This document shows positions 39,451 through 49,500 of a stretch of DNA of 64,000 bases, in pieces. Below the pieces are notes generated by a model, which was given only the letters and a program-made list of their open reading frames with translations, did not search any database and had not been told where the DNA came from. Within the stretch, counting starts at the first letter, position 1; every line of letters starts with the position of its first letter. This stretch comes from Whitmania pigra. Taxonomy: Eukaryota > Annelida > Clitellata > Hirudinida > Haemopidae. The stretch covers positions 62,001-126,000 of the forward strand of contig JAJTWR010000437.1 in the NCBI GenBank assembly GCA_021613335.1, read 5' to 3'. Both the position numbers and the translations under genes were made by a program.

Positions 39451-40342
39451 CCAACCATTGATGATACCCGTGCAATTCCGCAAAATACTAAACGATTGAA
39501 TTTGCTGAATACCCGACTAGAGACCATACTGCTTATGATGGTCATTATTAGACTATTTAAAAAAATTAAGCATGATAAAAATAAAAAAATAAGTTTTATT
39601 TTATAATAATAATCATCATCATTTAACTTATTATTACACTTGAGAACAATTAACAAAATTATTTCTACAATTGTTTCATTTTATAGATAAATACTCAAAA
39701 TCCCAACCCGTGGGAATTTAGCTATTTCACTTCAAAGTTGGAAGTCGGCGTTTTCACTTCAAAGTCGGCGATTAGTTCTGAGGATAGAGATAACCGATGA
39801 GGGGCTATCGCCGTTTATTTATTTATTTATTTGGTTAAGGTTCGTTGCATAACTAAGATGACTTGTACTTGTTAATTAGCTTTGGTTATGTAAAAGAAAC
39901 GATATTTATTGTTATAATAATAGGATTATAATAATAATGAAATAAATAAAATTTGATTAAAGATTCTGTTAAGTGACTAGGATTTTTGCAGATCCATATG
40001 TAAATAATGTCCATAATCGCCGGATTGCTAAGCATGGATTCATCTTAGAGTTGTTTTGAATCTAATTTCTTTCCTCAGGACAGACTGTGCCGGACATTTC
40101 ATCTTCCTGAGGGCACACCTGATGTTTTTTTTTTAAGAGAAACAGATGTTGATTCAGAGCATATTTTTCAACTCAGAGTCTGGAAATTAGAACCTCCTTC
40201 CTTCTTGAGGCACATTGGAATTTGTTCTTTGACGCAAGCTTCTGTATGTTCTTGTTATTTCGGCTGTCATAGGTTTAGCACATGCAACAGTGAACCACTC
40301 GGTTTGTCGCTCCAAACGTGGTTGAGAACTTGTGGAGGTGAG
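39451..40342. other. No gene seen; repeat pieces
   Basis: Contains ggttcgttgcataactaaga (near 39,840) and cctcaggacagactgtgccg (near 40,075), both related to the repeat at 905-1,010. Confidence 0.5.
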
Positions 40343-40480
40343 TGTAATGTAGTAACGATGTAGAGATTGACAGACAGGAACGATAGGGGATCTTTGTTTA
40401 TATGGCGGCGTTGAAGTGCGGAAAATAAAAAGGAACGGTTGTTGGTTTTTCACGAACAAATTAAACGATAGAACATCACA
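40343..40480 (+). repeat. Copy A 5' LTR
   Basis: 138 bp, TGTAATG...ACATCACA. Followed by a tggcgacgag-type primer site, tRNA not assigned. Confidence 0.9.
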
Positions 40481-40641
40481 TTGGCGACGAGAATTTCGAA
40501 ACGGACCTTCGCAAATAGTTTGCACCAATTTTTATCGACAAAAATCGGAAGTTTGTTCATTTCGGATAGACGCTGTTGTCTGGCCTCCGAGCGTTATCGA
40601 AGTCATCGAAAGCTACTATCGATAACACCATTATCTAATCC

Positions 40642-42903
40642 ATGGCTGAAGCACTACCAACGTTTCCGTCGTTTGTAGTCGATTCACACGACTCAGCAGG
40701 AGTTCGATGGACAAAGTGGGTTTCTCGCTTTCGCAACCTGATGGTGGCCGTAAATATTGTTGATCGCAAACGTCAAAGAGCTCTCCTACTCCACTACGCG
40801 GGTGAGGAAGTCAACGACATCCTTGATACTCTTCCAGATGCCGAAGCTGCAGAGGGAGAGGATCCGTTCGAAAAGGCTGTCACTGCTCTCAACAAGTTTT
40901 TCACACCAAAGCAAAACGTCGAATACCAGATCTACACGTTTCGACAATCTAAACAACAAACAGATGAACCACTAACAGCCTACTACACCCGTTTGAAACA
41001 ACTGGCAACCTCATGCTCTTTCGACAATGTTGATCGTGAGATAAAATCTCAAATCATCCAAGGTTGTTTATCAAGTACACTACGCCGTAAAGCCTTATGC
41101 GAACCTGACATGACTCTCACTAAACTCATAGATGTTGGTCGTAGTTTAGAACTCTCCGATATCCAAGCAAAGAGTATGGAGAATGAGCATGTTAACAAAC
41201 TGAGTCTGAATCGCAATAAGCAGATTTGCAACAATTCCAAGAAAACAGCTGACATGAAGTGTCACAACTGTGGTGGCACATGGCCACACGAGGGTGGAAA
41301 GACATCGTGTCCGGCGCATGGCAAGTACTGCAATTCGTGCAGGAAGCCAAATCATTTTGCGTCACAGTGTCGTTCGAAAGATGGTGCATCACAACAGCCG
41401 CCACATCAGCGACATCGCGACAGCATATCACATGATAGACCGCAAAGCCGACTGCCGAAAACCCGTCATGGCAAATACCATCGTGTTCGCCGTGTCAATG
41501 CCGACAGCAACGGAAGTTCATCTGACAACAGTGAACATTCATCTGAGCAGAGTCGTTATGTGTATGCACTGAGCGTTCATTCAAATCGATTGGACACCAA
41601 AAGAAATCTACCACACTTCTTAGTGAATGTAAACAACACTACAATCGATGTCATCGCAGACTCAGGAGCAAGTGTAAGCATCATGAGCCAACTCGATTTT
41701 TCTAAAATTAAACCTGTACCTCAGCTGCACAGCAACTACAAACAAGTATTTGCATACTGTTCGCAAAGCCCTCTCAAGGTGCTAGGGACTTTTCGTGCTG
41801 TGGTTAGATATAAAGACAGAAAGTCAGACACACTGTCCTACGTCATTGATAGCAAGGAAGGTTCTCTCCTAAGCTGGGAAGTATCTCAAGCACTACACCT
41901 ACTGCACGTCGTGAAACCGATTGGTGAACGTACGACATCCACCGATCAGATCGTCAATGAACTCGTCACAGAATATGCTGATTTATTTCGTGGTGTCGGT
42001 AAGCTGAAGGACTTCCAAGTCAAACTACACATCGACAACGCCGTACAACCAACCGCAGCAGCCAGCGTGATACCAAAACTTGATCGCATCCTATCCGAAT
42101 TTGGTTCGTGTGACATTCTGAAGTCGGATAATGGACCCCCCTTCAATGGTTTTGAATTCACCCGTTTTGCTGAATATATGGGTTTCAAGCATCGAAAGAT
42201 AACTCCGCTATGGCCGCGTGCCAATGGTGAGGTCGAACGATTTGTGAAGACAGTCAAGAAGGTTATCAAGACAGCGCAACTCGAACACAAGAATTGGCAT
42301 CAAGAACTGAACATCTTTCTTCGTCAGTATCGTGCCACGCCTCACAGCACAACTGGTCGTCCTCCTGCGACAATGCTGTTTGGACGTCCCTTCAAAACAA
42401 CTCTACCATCAACAGAATCATCTACAGTCACTGATACACAAGGCGATAGAAAATTTCGTGAGCGAGATGCTCTCATGAAGTCGAAGATGAAGGACTACGC
42501 TGACAACAAGTCCTATGTCAAACCTTCATCAATCAGCGTGGGTGACACGGTCATTGTGAAACAACCAATCACACACAACAGATCACTCACACCGTACATG
42601 CCAGTACCACACACAGTTATGTCAAAGAACCACTCGATGATCACTGCTACACGCAACACTGACGGACAATCAGTCACCCGCAACTCGTCACTCTTCAAAG
42701 GAATAGATAACCGCTTGTCGGGTTATGAAAAATTCAAGGAACCATCCGAAGACGTGGTGGAAGGTGATGTCACATCCAGTGATGTCATGCCGCAAACTGC
42801 TCCGGAAGGCGAGTACAGCACACAGCAAGATCAGAACGTTGTACGCCGCTCCAAGCGTGAACATAAACTGCCCGCCCGCTTTGCAGACTTTGTTGTGAAC
42901 TAA
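40642..42903 (+). CDS. Copy A Gag-protease fused in frame to integrase C-terminal part
   Basis: 753 residues. Gag (AEALPTFPSFVVDS from the ATG at 40,642), zinc region CHNCGGTWP and CNSCRKPNHFASQC (41,262-41,370), aspartic protease VIADSGASVSIM (DSGA at 41,659-41,670), then the deletion junction near 42,050 where the protease-RT linker (HIDNAVQP) passes straight into integrase sequence (TAAASVIPKL). Integrase SDNGPPF (about 42,125) and NGEVERFV remain; the first catalytic Asp is gone. The deletion ends share only 2 bp. It cannot encode reverse transcriptase, so this copy depends on others to move. Confidence 0.9.
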   Translation: MAEALPTFPSFVVDSHDSAGVRWTKWVSRFRNLMVAVNIVDRKRQRALLLHYAGEEVNDILDTLPDAEAAEGEDPFEKAVTALNKFFTPKQNVEYQIYTFRQSKQQTDEPLTAYYTRLKQLATSCSFDNVDREIKSQIIQGCLSSTLRRKALCEPDMTLTKLIDVGRSLELSDIQAKSMENEHVNKLSLNRNKQICNNSKKTADMKCHNCGGTWPHEGGKTSCPAHGKYCNSCRKPNHFASQCRSKDGASQQPPHQRHRDSISHDRPQSRLPKTRHGKYHRVRRVNADSNGSSSDNSEHSSEQSRYVYALSVHSNRLDTKRNLPHFLVNVNNTTIDVIADSGASVSIMSQLDFSKIKPVPQLHSNYKQVFAYCSQSPLKVLGTFRAVVRYKDRKSDTLSYVIDSKEGSLLSWEVSQALHLLHVVKPIGERTTSTDQIVNELVTEYADLFRGVGKLKDFQVKLHIDNAVQPTAAASVIPKLDRILSEFGSCDILKSDNGPPFNGFEFTRFAEYMGFKHRKITPLWPRANGEVERFVKTVKKVIKTAQLEHKNWHQELNIFLRQYRATPHSTTGRPPATMLFGRPFKTTLPSTESSTVTDTQGDRKFRERDALMKSKMKDYADNKSYVKPSSISVGDTVIVKQPITHNRSLTPYMPVPHTVMSKNHSMITATRNTDGQSVTRNSSLFKGIDNRLSGYEKFKEPSEDVVEGDVTSSDVMPQTAPEGEYSTQQDQNVVRRSKREHKLPARFADFVVN

Positions 42904-42935
42904 TATTTGACTAGGTTTTCCAAAAAGGGGAGGGA

Positions 42936-43072
42936 TGTAATGTAGTAACGATGTAGAGATTGACAGACAGGAACGATAGGGGATCTTTGTTTATATGGCG
43001 GCGTTGAAGTGCGGAAATTAAAAGGAACGGTTGTTGGTTTTTCACGAACAAATTAAACGATAGAACATCACA
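42936..43072 (+). repeat. Copy A 3' LTR
   Basis: 137 bp; differs from the 5' LTR by a short indel/substitution in the gcggaaaataaaaagg segment. A purine tract aaaaaggggaggga lies just upstream. Confidence 0.9.
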
Positions 43073-43077
43073 GTGAG

Positions 43078-43568
43078 CTAAAGACAAGTTTAAGAGGATG
43101 CGTGGCATCTCAGACATTCATATAGAATCATAACTGGATCAGTTCCTTTGGCATAGCCTTGGGAACAGGTACTCCTGTTTCCAGCGTAACTTATCCGGGA
43201 ATACTATCCCGTCTGAGAAAATATTGTCTTGTGGGTTCCAAAATAACCGTTTTCAGGGCTACCCAATAAGCTCAAGCATGAAAATGTGCCGCTCAAAACT
43301 GTAGTTTTATCGCGCACACTGATAAGAAGTTAGAAAACATTGGTCGCATATCATTTCATCATAAACTATTAGAATTGCAAGCTCCTACTACTAAGTACTG
43401 ATGAAAATGTTTTTCCCAATCACTTTATAATAGATAATCGTGCTATATTTTTATATTATTCAAAATAATGTACATTTGTCAAAGACATCTAGTCATGTCA
43501 AATTTTTAAAGTTTTAGTAGAGACACTTCGCGACATATCGGTAAATCTTTAATTAAATATATATTAAC
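43078..43568. other. No gene seen
   Basis: Between copy A and the dispersed repeat; nothing recognised. Confidence 0.5.
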
Positions 43569-43668
43569 TTTTAATCATTATAGGTGGAGCTAATTTTGTT
43601 TATGGGGTGGAGCTATGTCTCTTATTTTTCATCTCATTAAGGCTGTGTGCAGCTCGGACGGTTTTACC
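43569..43668 (-). repeat. Dispersed repeat, inverted partner of 37,993-38,092
   Basis: See the partner. The two copies bracket copy A and the neighbouring L2-like fragment in opposite orientation. Confidence 0.88.
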
Positions 43669-43894
43669 TAAGATGTGTCTAAAATCTGAAATCAAATTAG
43701 TAAACTACATTGAAATACCTTTCCAAAAATATTCCATTTCAATATTCTGCGATTGTTAGAAGTGCCTCAAAAATTGACCCGAAAAAACCTACTTCCTGTT
43801 TATGATCACTACCAAAGATAGCATAGATATATAGATAGATACAATATTTCCATATCCTAATATGTATAAATTAATAATAAAATAATTAATTATA

Positions 43895-44430
43895 AAATCC
43901 TGCAACCATCTCATCTGGGCAATCCGATATATCCGTCTGTTCCTTTCGATTGATATGACTACTGTTTTTGCATGCAATCTAGTCCTCTCTCGCTTTGACT
44001 ACTGCACTTATGCCTCTCTTATCCTCTCTCTTCAGCGTATCCAAAACAAGTTAGCTAAACTTCTCCTTGACCCTAATCTTAACAGCTCCGAGGCCCTCTC
44101 GCAACTGCACTGGCTACCCATACATCATCGCATCATTTACAAAATGTCTTTGCTCACCTATCGCACCTTAACCACATCCAATCTCCCTAGCTCTATCATC
44201 TCATTCACCACCGCCAAATCCCTGATTACCTTCGCTCATTTTCTACGATTCACCTTCACCAACCAGTCCATAAATTATCCATCGTCAACCGAGCCTTGCC
44301 TCACCTGCCGTCTGAAACATTCATCATTCAGCTGAAGACCTATCTTTTCAGGACATCCACACATGAATTAAGGCGTCATATAAATGAACTATTATTATTA
44401 TTATATTATTATTATTATTATTATTTTGAG
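43895..44430 (+). pseudogene. L2-like LINE 3' end with (TAT)n tail
   Basis: Plus frame: LVLSRFDYCTYASLIL, LQRIQNKLAKLLLDPNLNS, LHWLPIHHRIIYKMSLLTYR, then a frame change to LKTYLFRTSTHELRRHI and a TAT tract (44,392-44,426). SRxDYCN and LHWLPIxxRI are L2-group hallmarks. Confidence 0.78.
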
Positions 44431-44625
44431 GACAGTAGACCTTACGAGAAGAGGCCATGCAGAGATCGGTTTCATGAAGCGACATATGGAGCATGCCACC
44501 GCTCCGACTGGAAAAACCTGCCTCCCATCATCCGGTCACAGCCGAGTTCTTCAAGCTTCAGCTGAAGACCTATCTCTTCAGGACATCCTTACAGGAACCA
44601 AGACCGGGCGCCGAGAGCCAACAAG
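44431..44625 (+). pseudogene. Second L2-like 3' fragment
   Basis: Directly behind the TAT tract: DWKNLPPIIRSQPSSSSF and LKTYLFRTSLQEPR, the same segment of a related LINE, in two frames. The tail is cut by the following sequence. Confidence 0.65.
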
Positions 44626-44667
44626 GGCCCCGGGGCAGGACATCGTCGCGGGCCCCTCGTCAAAATA

Positions 44668-44842
44668 CAGTCAATTCCGGATATCGTCGAGTCTGTTACA
44701 GTCAAGTTTCGGATACAGTCAAGCTGATCTCCTGCACCGTGTAAACCATACGTAGCTTACTATTTTCGATTATAGTAAATATTCGGTTATAGTCGAGTCA
44801 ACAGCCTACAGTTTTGGACGTGACTATATCCGGAATTGACCG
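44668..44842. mobile_element. 175-bp MITE with TA target, pogo/Tigger-like ends
   Basis: Ends CAGTCAATTCCGGATATCG (44,668) and, on the other strand, CGGTCAATTCCGGATATAG (from 44,842) match over about 25 bp with few changes. TA stands outside both ends (44,666-44,667 and 44,843-44,844). Two internal copies of acagtcaa-type sequence. TA duplication and CAGT ends point to the Tc1/pogo group by inference. Confidence 0.8.
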
Positions 44843-44844
44843 TA

Positions 44845-45303
44845 TTTAGAAATTTTGTCGCTATAATAAAACCTGTAAATCGAGATAAATGTTACTATCA
44901 AGGTTCAACATTCGTGCATACAGGGTGCTAAAATAAAATATAGAAATGACTTTTGCAAAGGTAAACGCTGTTCGTCATCTAATTTGAATTTATTTGTTTT
45001 ACAGTTAATCAAAATGATAGTAATTCTTGTGGTCAAACACGCAGCAAGCTTTAAATTAGCCAACTCTAATCATCGGTTAGCCTATCAGTTTTTCATTTCA
45101 TCATAATTGTGTCCTTACCTGCAACGACCTTTACACCATACAGCCTTGGTCAAAGATAACCAGCCACACGCTACGTGTACAGATTTGTGTGCACTAGGAA
45201 AAGTGTTGTTTCGACGGAGATTAAGCTACACAAGTTCTTAAAAACTTAAAAATGTAACGATGTAAACGGTGGAACCGACTTTTACGACATGCAAGAGAGA
45301 TGG
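44845..45303. other. No gene seen
   Basis: Presumed 3' flank of the hAT relic; no clear terminal repeat found. Confidence 0.4.
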
Positions 45304-45401
45304 CTACAACAAAACTTTGCGGGCTTTTCTGCGTGCAGACAGTTCAATTATACTGTTGTAATCAATCATTCTTGCAAATCGACCTTCCATTGCCAGCATT
45401 C

Positions 45402-45576
45402 TGTAGTGTAAATGTATATACACAGACAATCAGAAGAATAAATGTTGAACAGAGGAATTGTTGACTCGAGTTGAGAAGGAATAATATCGCGTTGAGTTCA
45501 TGAAACATAAACAAAAATGGCGCTCGGACCCCGCATCTCTAATTATGCAAGTAGGACAAAGTTCCTGTGTCCAACA
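45402..45576 (-). repeat. Element C 3' LTR
   Basis: 175 bp; next to it on the inside is the purine tract ggtgggggagta (minus strand). Confidence 0.88.
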
Positions 45577-45614
45577 ATACTCCCCCACCAGAGAGCAAGC
45601 TGGCGAACGAAAAG

Positions 45615-46354
45615 TCAGGGCTCGTAGTCCTCGAGTTTCTTGGGCCAGTGAACTCTTCCTCCGGAGCGTGTTTGAGGTTGAGCCAGTGGTGTTGTTGGGT
45701 TGATAGCTGGGGATGGGTTGGTTGTGGGCGGAACTGAAGTCTGGGGCAGAATTGCTATTTTCAACCTGTCGATGGACACTGTTTCATTCCGGCCATTCTT
45801 GCTGACGACGATGAAGTATTTCCGATGGCGCTCTTGGACGTCAAAGAGCCCGTCGTATGGTGGATGCAGCGGTGGTTTGTGAGAATCGACCCGGATGAGT
45901 ACTTGTGGTGTCGTGGCCAGGTCCTTCGGGATGTACGCAGGTTGCTGCCGTTGTCTTGGTTGTTGCGGCCTGAGACCCTGCATTTGCTACCTCAGACGAT
46001 CCACGAAACCTGACTGTCCAATCGGCGGGTTGGAGTCGCTTGCTGGTGAAAACTCTCCTGGTAATCTCAACGCCGTCCCGTAGACCAACTCGGCTGGAGA
46101 GCATTGAAGGTCTTCTTTGACGGTTGCCCGGATCCCCAGAAGAGCCATGGGTAAGAGATCTGTCCAGGTGTTGGTGGCGTTCTGTGCGATGAGTGCTGCC
46201 TTGAGTTGACGGTGGAAACGTTCCACCATTCCGTTAGCAGCAGGATGGTAGGCCGTTGTTTTTACGTGACGGATGCCTAACAACTTGCACCACTGATGAA
46301 ACATATGTTAGGAAAATTGGCTACCCCTGTCCGTGGTGATGGTTTCCGGCACTC
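45615..46354 (-). pseudogene. Element C integrase, downstream half
   Basis: Continues the interrupted integrase from 46,354: TTDRGSQF-like start, an in-frame stop, then GIRHVKTTAYHPAANGMVER and LPMALLGIRATVKEDLQCSP (catalytic Glu region), and a proline-rich C-terminus up to the purine tract. Confidence 0.8.
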
Positions 46355-46492
46355 TGTGATGTTCTATCGTTTAATTTGTTCGTGAAAAACCAACAACCGT
46401 TCCTTTTTATTTTCCGCACTTCAACGCCGCCATATAAACAAAGATCCCCTATCGTTCCTGTCTGTCAATCTCTACATCGTTACTACATTACA
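46355..46492 (-). repeat. Copy B 3' LTR
   Basis: 138 bp, same family as the copy A LTRs; purine tract aaaaaggggaggga adjacent on the minus strand. Confidence 0.9.
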
Positions 46493-46524
46493 TCCCTCCC
46501 CTTTTTGGAAAACCTAGTCAAATA

Positions 46525-49500
46525 TTAGTTCACAACATAGTCTGCAAAGCGGGCGGGCAGTTTATGTTCACGCTTGGAGCGGCGTACAACGTTCTGATCT
46601 TGCTGTGTGCTGTACTCGCCTTCCGGAGCAGTTTGCGGCATGACATCACTGGATGTGACATCACCTTCCACCACGTCTTCGGATGGTTCCATGAATTCTG
46701 CATAACCAGACAAGCGGTTATCTATTCCTTTGAAGAGTGACGAGTTGCGGGTGACTGATTGTCCGTCAGTGTTGCGTGTAGCAGTGATCATCGAGTGGTT
46801 CTTTGACGTAACTGTGTGTGGTACTGGCATGTACGGTGTGAGTGATCTGTTGTGTGTGATTGGTTGTTTCACAATGACCGTGTCACCCACGCTGATTGAT
46901 GAAGGTTTGACATAGGACTTGTTGTCAGCGTAGTCCTTCATCTTCGACTTCATGAGAGCATCTCGCTCACGAAATTTTCTATCGCCTTGTGTATCAGTGA
47001 CTGTAGATGATTCTGTTGATGGTAGAGTTGTTTTGAAGGGACGTCCAAACAGCATTGTCGCAGGAGGACGACCAGTTGTGCTGTGAGGCGTGGCACGATA
47101 CTGACGAAGAAAGATGTTCAGTTCTTGATGCCAATTCTTGTGTTCGAGTTGCGCTGTCTTGATAACCTTCTTGACTGTCTTCACAAATCGTTCGACCTCA
47201 CCATTGGCACGCGGCCATAGCGGAGTTATCTTTCGATGCTTGAAACCCATATATTCAGCAAAACGGGTGAATTCAAAACCATTGAAGGGGGGTCCATTAT
47301 CCGACTTCAGAATGTCACACGAACCAAATTCTGATAGGATGCGATCAAGTTTTGGTATCACGCTGGCTGCTGCGGTTGACTGAACAATTTCAACCACAGG
47401 AAATCGTGAATAGTCATTAATGACCACGAGTAGGTAGTCACCAGTTGTTAACTGAGCAAAATCAATACTCAATTCACTCCAGGGTGATGACGGTAGTTGG
47501 GTCATTTGTAGTGGTTCACGATGCGGGGTTGCGACGGCGATTTGGCAGGCAATGCATGCTTTGACGCGTTCTTCCACCAAACGGTCGATCCCAGGAAACC
47601 AGACTTTTTCCCTAATCAAAGCTTTGGTTTTGACAATGCCTTGATGTCCTTGATGTGCGAGATTGACTGCACGTTCCCTCAGTGACTCTGGAATAACTAT
47701 GCGGCTATTGCGTAGTAGTATATTGTCTCCACTGACACACAGTTCAGCACGCATTCTAGCGAACGTGTCAAACTCGTTAGTGTTTATGTTAGCGATGTGT
47801 GACCAATCGTTTGTACGGATCGCATCGATGACAGCGAGCAGTGTCTTGTCTTTGACGGTCGCAGTGGCAATTTCAATGCGAGTCATAGCTTTCGGTACTG
47901 CATGACCCACGAGGTAGTTGACGTACTCTTCGGCGATTTGTTCTTCACGACTCGATCGGTCACTTGACAAAGTTGGATGTCGTGATAGATAGTCGGCTGG
48001 ATTGTCATGACCTGGTCTGTAGATGATGGTTGTCTCATATGGTTGAAGGCGTAGTGCCCAACGCTCGATGCGTGCTGGCGGCTTGCATTTTAGATTGTTG
48101 TACAGACTGACTAATGGCTTGTGATCAGTATGAATGGTCACTGGCTTGCCATGGATGTATATATGAAAATGTTCACAAGACCAAACGACTGCGAGTGCTT
48201 CTCGTTCTGTCTGTGAGTATCGTTGTTCGACATCAGTCAACGATCTACTGGCGTAAGCGATGATATGTTCTTCGTTGTTATTTCCACGTTGAATCAAGAT
48301 GGCGCCGAGTCCGACTGGACTAGCATCAGTGTGTATTTCTGTTTGCTTGTCAGAGTCAAAATACGACATTACTGGAGCATTGCATAGTTTCTGTTTGAGT
48401 TGTGCGAGTGCAGATTCTTGCTCATTGGTCCACTGCCATGGTGTGTCCTGTCGTGTTAGTCTACGTAGTGGCTCGGAAACTGTAGCATAGTTTGGTATGA
48501 AACGAACACAATAATTAGTCATCCCGAGTAGACTGCGGACTTCAGACGCATTGGTTGGCATGTTCATGTTAACAATTGACTGAATCTTCTTCGGGTCTGC
48601 CATGATGCCACGTTCAGTGAATACGTTACCAAAGAATTCGAGAGTGCGCTTCGCATAGACGCATTTCTGCTTGTTAAGAGTTAGCCCTTTTTCTCTCAGA
48701 CGTTGAAACACGGCTCGCAGATTGTTGAACATCTCCTGCTCGGTTCTACCGTACACAAGAATGTCGTCACTAATGTTTATTGCGCCCGTTAATCCACTGA
48801 GTGTCTCACGGATTGCATTCTGGAAAATCTCTGCAGCACATGAAATACCGAAATTGAGACGTTTGTATCGACGCAGACCAACATGCGTGGAGAATGTTGT
48901 AATGTAACGTGATTCAGGTGCAAGTTCAAGTTGATTATATCCTTGATTTAAATCCAATTTTGAGAAAACTGTTGCACCATTTAGATCACTGATCAGTTCA
49001 TTTATAGTAGGCGTAATGTGTCTTTCACGTTTGATTGCTGTGTTAGCTTGGCGCATATCTACACACACACGTTTTTGGCCAGTTTCACTCTTAGGTTTGG
49101 GTACGACGACGACTGGACTCACCCACGGAGTAGCTCCTTCGGTCATTTCGATGATGTCGAGCTCTTCGTCATGCTTGAGTTGATCTTCTAACTGTTGACG
49201 AACATGGAATGGCACCCGACGATGAGGCTGCGCGACTGGTTGTAAGGCGTTGTCGATGTGTAGTTTGACTTGGAAGTCCTTCAGCTTACCGACACCACGA
49301 AATAAATCAGCATATTCTGTGACGAGTTCATTGACGATCTGATCAGTAGATGTCGTACGTTCACCAATCGGTTTCACGACGTGCAGTAGGTGTAGTGCTT
49401 GAGATACTTCCCAGCTTAGGAGAGAACCTTCCTTGCTATCAATGACGTAGAACAGTGTGTCTGACTTTCTGTCTTTATATCTAACCACAGCACGAAAAGT

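Larger units (their letters stand above)
40343..43072 (+). mobile_element. Gypsy-class LTR retrotransposon, copy A (deletion derivative)
   Basis: LTRs 40,343-40,480 (138 bp) and 42,936-43,072 (137 bp), TG...CA ends, 5-bp duplication gtgag outside (40,338-40,342 and 43,073-43,077). It shares an almost identical sequence with copy B (46,355-50,945) but has lost about 1.9 kb covering reverse transcriptase, RNase H and the integrase N-terminus. The remaining frame is still open. Confidence 0.92.

Noticed and set aside
40373..40625. Small open frames in the Gypsy leader and antisense to gag
   Set aside because: They overlap the LTR/leader or the opposite strand of well-supported polyprotein genes and recur only because copies A and B are near-identical.
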